Assembly: GCA_014377915.1 (NCBI GenBank)
Contig: JACMOT010000457.1
Coordinates: 1 to 35,338, forward strand
Direction of reading: 5' to 3'
Origin: Tardiphaga sp.
Lineage (GTDB): Bacteria; Pseudomonadota; Alphaproteobacteria; Rhizobiales; Xanthobacteraceae
DNA: 35,338 nucleotides
Below the pieces are notes generated by a model, which saw only the letters and a program-made list of their open reading frames with translations, ran no database searches and had not been told where the DNA came from. This document shows, piece by piece, positions 7,328 through 16,072 of the stretch; position 1 is the stretch's first letter, and every line of letters begins with the position of its first letter. Made by a program: the position numbers and the translations under genes.

Positions 7328-8437
7328 ATGGACTTCGACAGGATTTCGCGGCGCCATCTGCTGCAGGGCGGCGCTGCGCTGACACTGGGTTCAGCGCTTG
7401 GCCTGCGCACGGCCTTCGCCGCCGACACCACGATCGGCTTCATCTATGTCGGCTCGCGGGATGACTACGGCTATAATCAGGCGCATGCGCAGGCCGCCGC
7501 GGCGCTGAAGAAGATGCCCGGCATCAAGGTGGTCGAGGAGGAGAAGGTCCCGGAAACCGACGCGGTCGAAAAGACCATGGAATCCATGATCAATCTCGAT
7601 GGCGCCTCGCTGATCTTCCCGACCTCGTTCGGCTACTACAACCCGCATATGGTCAAGATCGCCAAGAAATATCCGAAGGTCAGCTTCGAACATTGCGGCG
7701 GGTTGTGGAGCGACAAGGATCCGAAGAACGCCGGCAGCTATTTCGGCTATATCGACGAAGCCCAATTCATCTCCGGCATCGTTGCTGGCCATACCTCGAA
7801 GACCGGCAAGATGGGCTTTGTCGCCGCCAAGCCGATCCCGCAGGTGCTGCGCAACATCAACGCCTTCACGCTTGGTGCCAAGCTGGCAAACCCGAAGGCC
7901 ACCACGCAGGTGATCTTCACGGGGGACTGGTCGATGCCGGTCAAGGAAGCCGAAGCCACCAACAGTCTGATCGACCAGGGCGTCGATGTGCTGACCTGCC
8001 ACGTCGATGGTCCGAAGACGATGGTCGAGAACGCCGCGCGCCGTGGCGCCATGGTTTGCGGCTATCACGTCAACCAGTCGCCGCTGGCGCCAAAAGCCTA
8101 TCTCACCGGCGCCGAATGGAATTGGGAAGCGCTGTATCCCAAATTCCTCAAGATGCTGGCGTCCGGCGAAGGCATCCCGAATTTCTACCGCGGCGGTCTC
8201 AAGGAAGAAGTCGTCAAATGCTCGCCCTATGGCGAGGCCGTGTCGGCCGAAGCCCGCAAGCACGCCGATGATATCAAGGCGCAGCTGATCGCCGGCACCT
8301 ATACGATCTTCAAGGGTCCGCTCAAGGACAACAAGGGTAATGTGGTCATTACGGCCGGCACCGAGCGTGGCCAGAAGGATGCCGAACTTGAGAAGATGGA
8401 TTACTTGATCGAGGGTGTGATCGGAGCAACTTCGTGA
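7328..8437 (+). CDS. BMP family ABC transporter substrate-binding protein
   Basis: A 369-residue periplasmic binding protein of the BMP/Med (PnrA-like) family. It begins with a twin-arginine type signal (SRRHLLQGG at about residues 7-15, then a hydrophobic run, cleavage probably after AFA at about 29-31). The mature protein opens with TIGFIYVGSRDDYGYNQAH, the family's ligand-pocket region, and ends with the KG..KDNKGNVV stretch near the C-terminus. The start at 7328 is preferred over an upstream frame opening at 7253 because AGGGGAG precedes it and the signal peptide begins here. Family members bind nucleosides, and related oxidoreductase-linked members bind other small polar nitrogen compounds. 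The GTG of the next gene overlaps its stop by four bases, so the transporter genes are translationally coupled. The nested hydrolase suggests biuret or a similar ureide as ligand; this is inference. Confidence 0.88.
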   Translation: MDFDRISRRHLLQGGAALTLGSALGLRTAFAADTTIGFIYVGSRDDYGYNQAHAQAAAALKKMPGIKVVEEEKVPETDAVEKTMESMINLDGASLIFPTSFGYYNPHMVKIAKKYPKVSFEHCGGLWSDKDPKNAGSYFGYIDEAQFISGIVAGHTSKTGKMGFVAAKPIPQVLRNINAFTLGAKLANPKATTQVIFTGDWSMPVKEAEATNSLIDQGVDVLTCHVDGPKTMVENAARRGAMVCGYHVNQSPLAPKAYLTGAEWNWEALYPKFLKMLASGEGIPNFYRGGLKEEVVKCSPYGEAVSAEARKHADDIKAQLIAGTYTIFKGPLKDNKGNVVITAGTERGQKDAELEKMDYLIEGVIGATS

Positions 8438-9540
8438 CCACTGGCGTTGGCGGCTCCCTGGCAATCGACACCACACCCGTGGCCAGGCCCGGGTTTCGCC
8501 AACGCCATGGCGGCACGATCGAATATATTCTGATCCCCGCTGGGGCGCTGATTGGCGCTCTCGCTTTATTCGGCGTGTTCGTTGCCTTGTTCGGCAAGAA
8601 CCCGCTGGACCTCTATTGGTTTATGTATCAGGGCGCGTTCGGCACCTGGTTCTCCTGGCAGAATACGCTGACCAAGGCGGCGCCACTGATCCTGACGGCG
8701 CTTTGCACAGCACTACCGGCGCAACTGGGAATGGTGATTATCGGCGGCGAGGGCGCGCTATTGATCGGCGCCTTGTCGGCGACATCCGCCGCGCTGCTTT
8801 TACAATCCGCGCCGCCGCTGGTCGTACAACTCGCGATGGTGCTGGCGGGCGTCGCTGGCGGCGGGCTGTGGATCGCGCTGGCGGGCGGACTGCGCCATTA
8901 CCGCGGCGTCAACGAAACCATCTCCAGCCTGCTGCTGGTCTATATCGCGCTGGCAATCCTCAACCATCTCGTCGAGGGGGTGATGCGCGATCCGGCCAGC
9001 CTCAACAAACCGTCGAGTCGCGAGATCGGCGCCGCCAACATGATCGGCTCGATCCCCGGCACCGACGTGCATTGGGGCTTTGTGTTCGGCGTGATTGCTG
9101 CGATCGCATCCTACGTGCTGATCTATCATACCGTGTTCGGCTTCGCGGCGCGCGTCGCCGGCGGCAATGTCCGCGCCGCCAAGATCGTCGGGCTCGGCGT
9201 CGGCCGGCTGATCATGATCACCTGCTTTCTGGCTGGCGGTGCCGCCGGTCTCGCGGGGATGGTTGAGGTCGCGGCCGTGCAGGGCCGCACCAACGCCAAT
9301 CTCGCCGCCGGCTACGGTTTTACGGGCATTCTCGTCGCGTTCCTGGCGCGGCATAATCCGCTGGCCATCATTCCGGTGGCGATCCTGCTCGGCGGCATCA
9401 GCGCGTCCGGCGGGCTGTTGCAGCGCCGGCTTGGACTGCCCGATGCGTCGGTGCTGGTGCTGCAGGGCATGATTTTCGTCTGTGTGCTGGCCAGCGATGC
9501 GCTCTATGGCCGGATCGGTTTTCTGAAAGGAAAATCCTGA
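8434..9540 (+). CDS. ABC transporter permease (BMP/sugar-type), first subunit
   Basis: A 368-residue inner-membrane permease of the BPD_transp_2 family (RbsC/YufP-like), with about eight to ten hydrophobic segments beginning at about residue 29. The conserved permease motif region GGEGALLIGALSA lies at about 106-118 and the FNET-like element appears as GVNETISSLLLVYIA at about 158-172. The first about 28 residues are polar and lie outside the membrane. It starts at a GTG overlapping the previous stop (GTGA), and its own TGA overlaps the ATG of the second permease (TGATG), so expression is tightly coupled. It forms the translocation pore together with the next permease and the double ATPase. 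Confidence 0.87.
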   Translation: MTTGVGGSLAIDTTPVARPGFRQRHGGTIEYILIPAGALIGALALFGVFVALFGKNPLDLYWFMYQGAFGTWFSWQNTLTKAAPLILTALCTALPAQLGMVIIGGEGALLIGALSATSAALLLQSAPPLVVQLAMVLAGVAGGGLWIALAGGLRHYRGVNETISSLLLVYIALAILNHLVEGVMRDPASLNKPSSREIGAANMIGSIPGTDVHWGFVFGVIAAIASYVLIYHTVFGFAARVAGGNVRAAKIVGLGVGRLIMITCFLAGGAAGLAGMVEVAAVQGRTNANLAAGYGFTGILVAFLARHNPLAIIPVAILLGGISASGGLLQRRLGLPDASVLVLQGMIFVCVLASDALYGRIGFLKGKS

Positions 9541-10466
9541 TGGCAGCCGGTGACATCGGATACTGGACCGTCCCGCTCGCGGTGTTCGGCGGCGCGATCC
9601 GCATCTCGACGCCGTTTCTGTTCGTCAGCCTCGGCGAATGCATCACCGAGCGCTCCGGCCGTATCAATCTCGGCCTTGAGGGCACGCTGGTGATGGGCGC
9701 GATGAGCGCCTATGGCATTTCCTACCTTTCCGGCTCGCCGTGGCTGGGCGTGCTCGCCGCGGGCATCACCGGCGCCCTGCTCGGCGCGTTGCATGCCGGC
9801 ACCTGCTCGCTGCCGCGCGTCAACGACGTCGCTGTCGGGATCGCATTGATGCTGTTTGGCACCGGCCTGGCCTTCTACCTTGGCAAGCCCTTGATCGAGC
9901 CGACCGCGGCCCGGTTGCCGGCGATCGATTTCGGGTGGTGGAGCGACGTGCCGCAGGTCCGTCAGGCACTACGCATCAATGCCCTGTTCCTGATTGGGGT
10001 GGCGCTGGCGCCAGTCCTGTACTGGGCGTTCCGCACCACGCGTTGGGGCCTGCTGATTCGCACTGCCGGTGAAAGCTCGGATGCCGCGCGCGCAATGGGC
10101 TACTCCGTTAACCTGATCCGGCTGCGCGCCACCATGTGCGGCGGCTTCCTCGCCGGCATCGGCGGTTCCTTCCTGTCGCTGTTCTATCCCGGCAGCTGGA
10201 ACGAGGGGCTGTCGAGTGGACAGGGCGTCACCGCGGTAGCGCTGGTAATCTTTGCGCGCTGGGATCCGATGCTGTGCCTGTGGGCCTCGCTGGCCTTCGG
10301 CGGCGCCGCGGCCCTGGGGCCTGCGCTGCAATCGGGCGGCATCACCTCGGGCTATCACCTGTTTAACGCCGCGCCCTATATTCTCACGCTGGTGATCATG
10401 GTCATCACCTGCTCACCGAAGCGCACGCTGACTGGCGCACCCGCTGAATTGTCCATTACCCGATAA
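9540..10466 (+). CDS. ABC transporter permease (BMP/sugar-type), second subunit
   Basis: A 308-residue hydrophobic permease of the BPD_transp_2 family (YufQ-like). The family signature ITERSGRINLGLEGTLVMGA is at about residues 37-56, and VNDVAVGIALMLFGTGLAFYL at about 98-118 is the coupling-region counterpart. About eight membrane segments are visible. It begins at the ATG overlapping the stop of the first permease by one base. A 12-base gap with AGGAG separates it from the hydrolase gene. The two unequal permeases are the usual heterodimer of BMP-type transporters. Confidence 0.87.
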   Translation: MAAGDIGYWTVPLAVFGGAIRISTPFLFVSLGECITERSGRINLGLEGTLVMGAMSAYGISYLSGSPWLGVLAAGITGALLGALHAGTCSLPRVNDVAVGIALMLFGTGLAFYLGKPLIEPTAARLPAIDFGWWSDVPQVRQALRINALFLIGVALAPVLYWAFRTTRWGLLIRTAGESSDAARAMGYSVNLIRLRATMCGGFLAGIGGSFLSLFYPGSWNEGLSSGQGVTAVALVIFARWDPMLCLWASLAFGGAAALGPALQSGGITSGYHLFNAAPYILTLVIMVITCSPKRTLTGAPAELSITR

Positions 10467-10478
10467 CAGGAGCATTTC

Positions 10479-11189
10479 ATGGACGCTGCTGTAGAGGCGA
10501 AGCCGAGCACCTCGCGGACCATCCTGTCCGAACCCTATGCCTGGCCATGGAACGGCGACCTGCGCCCGGAAAACACCGCGCTGGTGATTATCGACATGCA
10601 GACCGATTTTTGCGGTGTCGGCGGCTATGTCGACAAGATGGGCTACGACCTCTCGCTGACCCGCGCGCCGATCGAGCCGATCAGGAAGCTGCTCGCGTTG
10701 ATGCGTGCGCAGGGCTTTCACATCATCCATACCCGCGAGGGGCATCGGCCGGATCTGTCCGACCTGCCGGCCAACAAGCGCTGGCGCTCGCGGCAGATCG
10801 GCGCCGGCATCGGCGATGACGGTCCGTGCGGCCGCGTACTGGTTCGCGGCGAGAAAGGCTGGGAGATCATCGACGAACTCAAGCCGCTGCCGGGCGAGCC
10901 GATCATCGACAAGCCCGGCAAGGGCTCGTTCTGTGCCACCGATCTCGAACTGATGTTGCGGCTGCGTGGCATCGACAACCTTGTGCTCACCGGCATCACC
11001 ACCGACGTCTGTGTCCATACCACCATGCGTGAGGCCAATGACCGTGGCTTTGAGTGCGTGCTGATCGAGGATTGTTGCGCGGCGACCGACAAGAGCAATC
11101 ACGAGCATGCGCTGAGAATGGTCAAGATGCAGGGAAGCGTATTTGGCGCGGTGGCGACCTCGGACGCGCTGATCGGCGCACTGTCATGA
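10479..11189 (+). CDS. biuH: Biuret amidohydrolase-like cysteine hydrolase (isochorismatase family)
   Basis: A 236-residue cysteine hydrolase that very probably cleaves biuret to allophanate and ammonia. It resembles the biuret amidohydrolase of Rhizobium leguminosarum along its whole length as I remember that sequence: [76 protein letters not shown] and [10 protein letters not shown]. The triad is D39 (IIDMQ), K145 (IIDKPGK) and C178 (TDVCV). Q218 matches the substrate-contacting Gln. These are the known positions plus three residues. AGGAG lies six bases before the ATG. The gene is embedded between the second permease and the ATPase of an ABC transporter and overlaps the latter by four bases. 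An allophanate hydrolase, needed to complete the pathway, is not in the window. RutB-type ureidoacrylate hydrolase is a less likely alternative. Confidence 0.82.
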   Translation: MDAAVEAKPSTSRTILSEPYAWPWNGDLRPENTALVIIDMQTDFCGVGGYVDKMGYDLSLTRAPIEPIRKLLALMRAQGFHIIHTREGHRPDLSDLPANKRWRSRQIGAGIGDDGPCGRVLVRGEKGWEIIDELKPLPGEPIIDKPGKGSFCATDLELMLRLRGIDNLVLTGITTDVCVHTTMREANDRGFECVLIEDCCAATDKSNHEHALRMVKMQGSVFGAVATSDALIGALS

Positions 11190-12718
11190 TCATCGGCAGC
11201 GTCCCTCCGGTCATCGGCCCGCTCGGCGTCGAAGCGCTGGCCATGACCATGAAGTTTGGCGATTTCGCCGCGCTCGACAATGTCGAGCTCAAGGTACGGC
11301 CCGGCTCTTTCCATGCGCTGCTGGGCGAGAACGGCGCCGGCAAGAGCACGCTGGTGAAATGTATCATGGGCTATTACCGGCAGACCGAGGGCCAGGTGCT
11401 GGTCGGCGGCCGTGAAGCGGTGCTGACCAATCCGAAGGACGCGCATGCGCTCGGCCTCGGCATGGTCTACCAGCATTTTACCCTGGTGCCGGCGATGACG
11501 GTGGCTGAAAATCTGGTGATGGCGCGCGACAACGTGCCGGCGATCATCGACTGGAAGAAGGAAACAAGAGAGCTGGAATCATTTCTGACTGGCATGCCGT
11601 TCAAGGTCCAGCTGCACGCGAGAGTCGCCGACATCTCGGCCGGCGAGCGACAGAAATGCGAGATTCTCAAACAGCTTTATCTCAAGCGCCGCTTCCTGAT
11701 CCTCGACGAGCCAACCTCGGTGCTGACGCCGGTCGAGGCCGATGAGATGCTCGGCATGCTGCGTGGCATGGTGGTCGACAGCGGCCTCACCATTTTAATG
11801 ATCACCCACAAATTCCGCGAGGTCATGGCTTTTGCCGATGACGTGACCATCCTGCGTCGCGGCCGGCTAGCGGGGCAGGGCAAGGTCGCCGATCTGACGC
11901 CGGAGAGCATGGCACGGATGATGATCGGCGCCGAGGAACTGACCCTACAGCCGGCGCGGTCGGGCGAGACTGGCGCGATCCGGCTCGAACTGGACAGACT
12001 CAATGCGTTCGACGATGCCGGCGCAGTCGCGGTGCGCGACGTGTCGCTCTCGGTCCGCGCCGGCGAGATTGTCGGCATAGCCGGCGTATCCGGCAACGGC
12101 CAGCGCCAGCTGGTGGAAATGCTGGCGGGCCAGCGCGCGCCCGCCGGCGGCGAGATGCGCGTCGCCGGCCACGCCTATCACGCCACCCGCGACGAGATGC
12201 GCCGTCATAAAATGTCGCTGCTGCCGGAGGAGCCGCTGAAGAATGCCTGCGTCGGCACCATGAGCGTCGCCGACAATATCGCGTTCCGGGAATTCGATCG
12301 CGCGCCCTTTGCCAAAGGCGGTTGGTGGCTGAATGGCTCGGCGTTCCGGACAAACGCCGAACGAAAAATCGCGCTCTACAAGATCAAGACGCGGACCCCG
12401 GACACGCCGATCTCGTCATTGTCCGGCGGCAATGTCCAGCGCGCGGTGCTGGCACGCGAGCTGGGCGGCGACGTCGAGGTCCTGATCGCCGCCAATCCCT
12501 GTTTCGGGCTGGATTTCGCGGCTGTGGCGCAGATCCACGCCGAGATCATGGCGGCGCGCAACCGCGGCAGCGCGGTGCTGCTGGTCAGCGAGGACCTCGA
12601 CGAATTGCTCGAGCTCTCCGACCGGCTGATCGTGATGTTTCACGGCCGGTTCGTCTACGAGGCCCGCGCCGGCGAAACCGATCTCACCGAGATCGGACGG
12701 CATATGGCGGGACATTGA
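11186..12718 (+). CDS. ABC transporter ATP-binding protein, double NBD (BMP/sugar-type)
   Basis: A 510-residue ATPase with two nucleotide-binding domains in one chain, as usual for simple-sugar and BMP-type importers. The first domain has Walker [10 protein letters not shown] at about 47-55, signature [12 protein letters not shown] and Walker [12 protein letters not shown]. The second has the customary degenerate Walker A (GVSGNGQRQ), signature [15 protein letters not shown] and a Walker B ending [10 protein letters not shown]. The ATG at 11186 overlaps the hydrolase stop (ATGA) and is chosen over an upstream in-frame opening at 11054 that would run through the hydrolase gene. It ends six bases before the stop of the convergent quiC gene, so no room remains for a terminator between them. 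Confidence 0.9.
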   Translation: MIIGSVPPVIGPLGVEALAMTMKFGDFAALDNVELKVRPGSFHALLGENGAGKSTLVKCIMGYYRQTEGQVLVGGREAVLTNPKDAHALGLGMVYQHFTLVPAMTVAENLVMARDNVPAIIDWKKETRELESFLTGMPFKVQLHARVADISAGERQKCEILKQLYLKRRFLILDEPTSVLTPVEADEMLGMLRGMVVDSGLTILMITHKFREVMAFADDVTILRRGRLAGQGKVADLTPESMARMMIGAEELTLQPARSGETGAIRLELDRLNAFDDAGAVAVRDVSLSVRAGEIVGIAGVSGNGQRQLVEMLAGQRAPAGGEMRVAGHAYHATRDEMRRHKMSLLPEEPLKNACVGTMSVADNIAFREFDRAPFAKGGWWLNGSAFRTNAERKIALYKIKTRTPDTPISSLSGGNVQRAVLARELGGDVEVLIAANPCFGLDFAAVAQIHAEIMAARNRGSAVLLVSEDLDELLELSDRLIVMFHGRFVYEARAGETDLTEIGRHMAGH

Positions 12719-12724
12719 GAACCG

Positions 12725-14581
12725 CTAACCCAGTCGGGGAATACTGAGCGGCCGCGCCTCGCGGGTTTGCGCCGACAGCCGGATGCCCGCGTTGGCGGCC
12801 CCAAAACCCTGGTAGTTGCGGCGCTCGACGATTTCGAAGAAGAACCGCTCGTCGAAGGCGTGGGTGTAAATCTGGAAGAATTCGCCGTCGCCTTCGCGGT
12901 CGTACAGGATCTGATTGTCACGCAGCGTGTCCATCATCGCAGCATCAAGACCGTATTTGGCCTCGACGTCGTCATAGTAGTTTTCCGGTATCTTGAGGAA
13001 GCTGGCGCCGCGCTGGCGCATCCCGGCGACTGTCGCGAAGATATCGCCGCACGAAAAGGCGATGTGCTGGACGCCCGAGCCAAAAAATTCCGAGATGAAG
13101 CGGTTCGACAGGGTCCGCGTCGCCGACGAGCCGTTCAGCACCATGCGCACATTACGGGAATCATTGGTCAGCGCCTGGCTCTGCACCAGGCCGACGGGGT
13201 CGGCGATCTCCATCTGCGGCAGTCGCAGCAGACCAAGGATGCCGGTGTAAAAAAGCAGCCATGACAGCATCTCGTCATAGGGCATTGATTGCGAGATGTG
13301 ATCGATCGTCGTCAGGCGATCGCCACCAGCGTCGCCTTGCAATACTTCAAAATCGGTATCCCAGTTCTTGCCGGCGCTCTCCAGAAAATACAGCAAGCTG
13401 CCGCCGACGCCGTGGATCGCCGGAATTTCCAGTTCGCCTTGGCCAACCGGCTGATAAAAGGTCCGCGCCTTCAGCGCCTCGGCGCGCGCCATGGTCTTGC
13501 CGGCGTCGTCGACATCAATGGCGATGGCGCAGACGCCGGCGCCATGGGTGATATAATGCGAATGCGCAAATCCGTCCGGCTCGCTATTGATGACCAGCTC
13601 AATACCGCCTTGCGACCAGCGCTGCACGTCCTTGCTGCGATGCGCGCCGGTATGGCGAAAGCCGAGCTGGCCCAGCAGCGTTGCGAGATCTTGGCCCTTG
13701 GCGTCGCTGACGGCGAATTCGATAAAGCCGACGCCGCGACTCTCCGGCTTTGGCTGGAGCAGCGGCGGTTTTGCCAGCTGGTCCTGCAGCAGGATCAGCG
13801 AGCGCAGCCCGTCGGTGGCGGTGCGGACCGCGGATCCCGCGCGGAACTGATCGTTGAAGATTTCCAGCGACCACGGGCCATCATAGCCGGTCGCCATCAC
13901 GGCCTCCATGAAGCCGACCACCGGTAGATCACCCTGGCCGGGGAAGCAGCGGAAATGGCGGCTCCACGACAGCACGTCGAGGCCCAGCTTCGGCGCATCG
14001 GCGAGCTGGACCAGAAAGATCTTGTCGGCGGGAATCGAGGCTATCGCGCCGACCGGAAAGCCCGGCGCCAGCGCGTGAAAACTGTCGAGGATCACGCCGA
14101 TCGACTTGTGGTCGGCGCGGCGCACGATTTCCCAGGCGTCTCGATAGTCATTGACATGGCGGCCCCAGGCCAGCGCTTCGAAGCCGACGCGGAGTCCGCG
14201 GCTGGCGGCGAGGTTACCCAGCTCGCGAAAATCCGCGGCGGCGCGGTCGATGCCGCCGAGCGCGGCCGGGGAGATGTTGCTGCAGACCAGCATCAATTCG
14301 GTCTGCAACTCCTGCATCAGGTCGAATTTTCGCATCGCGCGGGCGAAATTGCGCGTGCGTTGCGGTTCCGGCATGCCCTCGAAGTCGCGAAACGGCTGGA
14401 AGGCGCAGATCTTCAGTCCGAGATCGCGGCACATCTGCCCGACGTCTCGCGGGCTGCCGTTGAACGACAGCAGATCGGCCTCGAAAATTTCGACCTCATC
14501 GAAGCCGGCAGCGGCGATCGCGCGCAGCTTCTCGTCCAGTGCGCCGGACAACGATACCGTGGCGATCGAACGCCGGGTCAT
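12725..14581 (-). CDS. quiC: 3-dehydroshikimate dehydratase fused to an HPPD-like domain (QuiC1 type)
   Basis: A 618-residue two-domain enzyme. The N-terminal about 275 residues form a sugar-phosphate-isomerase-like TIM barrel that dehydrates 3-dehydroshikimate to protocatechuate. Its metal ligands are visible as E135 (GFEALAWG), D166 (ILDSFHA), Q192 (VQLADAP) and E240 (SLEIFND). From about 283 to the end lies a 4-hydroxyphenylpyruvate-dioxygenase-like vicinal-oxygen-chelate domain with the iron triad retained: H428 (IDHIS), H506 (VQHIAFS) and E583 (FFFEIVERR). The same fusion is known as QuiC1 in Pseudomonas. The reading frame is open upstream through livF, but the start at 14581 is set by the ATGA overlap with the livF stop and by the barrel's first strand. 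As the last gene of the aroE-liv operon, it places the whole unit in quinate/shikimate catabolism. Confidence 0.9.
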   Translation of the reverse strand: MTRRSIATVSLSGALDEKLRAIAAAGFDEVEIFEADLLSFNGSPRDVGQMCRDLGLKICAFQPFRDFEGMPEPQRTRNFARAMRKFDLMQELQTELMLVCSNISPAALGGIDRAAADFRELGNLAASRGLRVGFEALAWGRHVNDYRDAWEIVRRADHKSIGVILDSFHALAPGFPVGAIASIPADKIFLVQLADAPKLGLDVLSWSRHFRCFPGQGDLPVVGFMEAVMATGYDGPWSLEIFNDQFRAGSAVRTATDGLRSLILLQDQLAKPPLLQPKPESRGVGFIEFAVSDAKGQDLATLLGQLGFRHTGAHRSKDVQRWSQGGIELVINSEPDGFAHSHYITHGAGVCAIAIDVDDAGKTMARAEALKARTFYQPVGQGELEIPAIHGVGGSLLYFLESAGKNWDTDFEVLQGDAGGDRLTTIDHISQSMPYDEMLSWLLFYTGILGLLRLPQMEIADPVGLVQSQALTNDSRNVRMVLNGSSATRTLSNRFISEFFGSGVQHIAFSCGDIFATVAGMRQRGASFLKIPENYYDDVEAKYGLDAAMMDTLRDNQILYDREGDGEFFQIYTHAFDERFFFEIVERRNYQGFGAANAGIRLSAQTREARPLSIPRLG

Positions 14582-15318
14582 GCCGCGGTCTCCACCATGG
14601 CGCCGCCCAGGAACAATTGCCCGATGCGGGGATCGTTGAGCACGCGGTCGGCCTTGTCGAACAGGCGGGTCTGACCGAGCTCGAGCACGATACCGAAATC
14701 GGAAATCTCCAGCGCCGAGCGCGCGTTCTGCTCGATCATCAGGATCGAAACGCCCTTGTCGCGGAGCTCTTTCAGAACGTTGAAGGTCTGCAGCACCATC
14801 AGCGGCGACAGACCGATCGACGGCTCGTCGATCAATACCAGCTGTGGATTGAGCAAGAGGCCACGGGCGATCTCGAGCTGCTTCTGCTCGCCGCCGGACA
14901 GCGTCGAGGCCTGCTGGGTGGCCTTCTGGCGCAGCACCGGAAACTTGTCGAGCGCGGCCTCGATACGCGCCGGCAGATCGGTGATGTCCCGACCGGCGGC
15001 GACGGCGCCCAGTTCGATATTGTGGCGCACCGACAATTCGGAAAAGATGTTGCGGCCCTGCGGCACGTAGCAAATGCCGGCGGTGAGCAGCGCGCGCTGG
15101 CTGAGGCCGGTGACGTCTCGGCCCTTGAAGGTGACCTTGCCCTCGCGCAGCTTGAGCAGCCCGAAGATCGCCTTGAACACCGTGGACTTGCCGGCACCGT
15201 TCGGGCCGATCACGGTGGTGATCGAGCCGGCGGGCACCGAGAAGGTGGTGCCGTTGAGGATCGTCATCTTGCCGTAGCCGCCGACCAGGTTCTGAACATC
15301 CAGGATCGCGTCGCTCAT
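14578..15318 (-). CDS. livF: Branched-chain-type ABC transporter ATPase LivF homologue
   Basis: A 246-residue single-domain ATPase of the HAAT (LivF) class. Walker A GPNGAGKST is at 38-46, signature TLSGGEQKQLEIARGLL near 134-150 and Walker B LVLIDEPSIGLS follows, with the LivF-type SIGLSP after the Walker B Glu. The ATG at 15318 has GAGGA seven bases upstream; a GTG three bases earlier is possible. The stop overlaps the quiC start. It would pair with LivG to energise uptake by the LivH/LivM channel. Given the neighbours, the cargo is more likely quinate, shikimate or dehydroshikimate than a branched-chain amino acid. Confidence 0.87.
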   Translation of the reverse strand: MSDAILDVQNLVGGYGKMTILNGTTFSVPAGSITTVIGPNGAGKSTVFKAIFGLLKLREGKVTFKGRDVTGLSQRALLTAGICYVPQGRNIFSELSVRHNIELGAVAAGRDITDLPARIEAALDKFPVLRQKATQQASTLSGGEQKQLEIARGLLLNPQLVLIDEPSIGLSPLMVLQTFNVLKELRDKGVSILMIEQNARSALEISDFGIVLELGQTRLFDKADRVLNDPRIGQLFLGGAMVETAA

Positions 15319-15328
15319 CACTCTGTCC

Positions 15329-16072
15329 TCAATGTCCGAGATAGGCTTCGATGACGGCCGGATTGGCGCGGATTTCGTCCGGGCGCCCCATTGCCAGCAC
15401 CTTGCCCTCCGCCATCACCATCACGCGGGTACACAGCGACATCACGAATTCCATATTGTGCTCGATCACCACGAAGGTGGCGCGCTTTTCCTGATTGATC
15501 GCGCGCAGCCGATCCTTGAGATCGGCCAGCATGGTGAGGTTGACGCCACCGGCCGGCTCGTCGAGCAGCACCAGTCGCGGTCCACCCATGAAGGCCATCG
15601 CCGCATCGAGCAGTTTTTGCTGGCCATAGGACAGGCCGCCGGCGGGCTCCTTGGCGAGATGGTCCAGCTTGAAGAAGCCGATCATCTGGTCGGCGGCCTG
15701 CGTCAGGCCGGCATCGGACGGGCCGAACAATCGCGACAGCATGCTGCCCTGGTGCTCCTGCCCGGCCAGGATCAGGTTTTCGCGCACCGACAGTTTGGGG
15801 AACACCTGCAAAAGCTGGAAGGTGCGGCTGACGCCGAGCCCGTTCAGCTCGGACGGCCGCATCCCGGTGACCACGCGGCCGTCGACCTTGACCTCGCCGT
15901 CGCTCGGCGTCAGTTGACCGAGAATGCAATTGAACAAGGTCGACTTGCCGCAGCCATTGGGGCCGATCAGACCGAGAATCTCGCCTTCCTGCACATCAAA
16001 GCTGACGCCGTTGACCGCGGTGATGCCGCCGAAGCTCTTGCGGATGTTCGTAACTTCGAGGACCGCGGTCAT
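15329..16072 (-). CDS. livG: Branched-chain-type ABC transporter ATPase LivG homologue
   Basis: A 247-residue ATPase. Walker A GPNGCGKST is at 37-45, signature LSYGQQKLLDAAMAF and Walker B LVLLDEPAGGVN, followed by the LivG-type THR-like segment FVVIEHNMEFVMSLC with the switch His. The C-terminus ends in the usual AVIEAYLGH. The ATG at 16072 overlaps the livM stop by four bases; the frame remains open further upstream into livM, but that part is antisense to nothing useful and reads as livM shadow. Seven to ten bases separate its stop from livF. Confidence 0.88.
   Translation of the reverse strand: MTAVLEVTNIRKSFGGITAVNGVSFDVQEGEILGLIGPNGCGKSTLFNCILGQLTPSDGEVKVDGRVVTGMRPSELNGLGVSRTFQLLQVFPKLSVRENLILAGQEHQGSMLSRLFGPSDAGLTQAADQMIGFFKLDHLAKEPAGGLSYGQQKLLDAAMAFMGGPRLVLLDEPAGGVNLTMLADLKDRLRAINQEKRATFVVIEHNMEFVMSLCTRVMVMAEGKVLAMGRPDEIRANPAVIEAYLGH

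Noticed and set aside
7391..8476. 361-codon minus-strand frame opposite the BMP binding-protein gene
   Set aside because: Composition is rich in His, Arg and Asp typical of a shadow frame, with no domain; the plus strand encodes a clear BMP protein.
11054..11185. Upstream extension of the BMP ATPase frame
   Set aside because: It lies within the biuret-hydrolase gene in another frame; the ATPase begins at the ATG at 11186 overlapping the hydrolase stop.
14582..15073. Upstream extension of the quiC frame through livF
   Set aside because: The extension is a shadow frame of livF. The domain begins at 14581, where an ATGA overlap with the livF stop gives a natural start.
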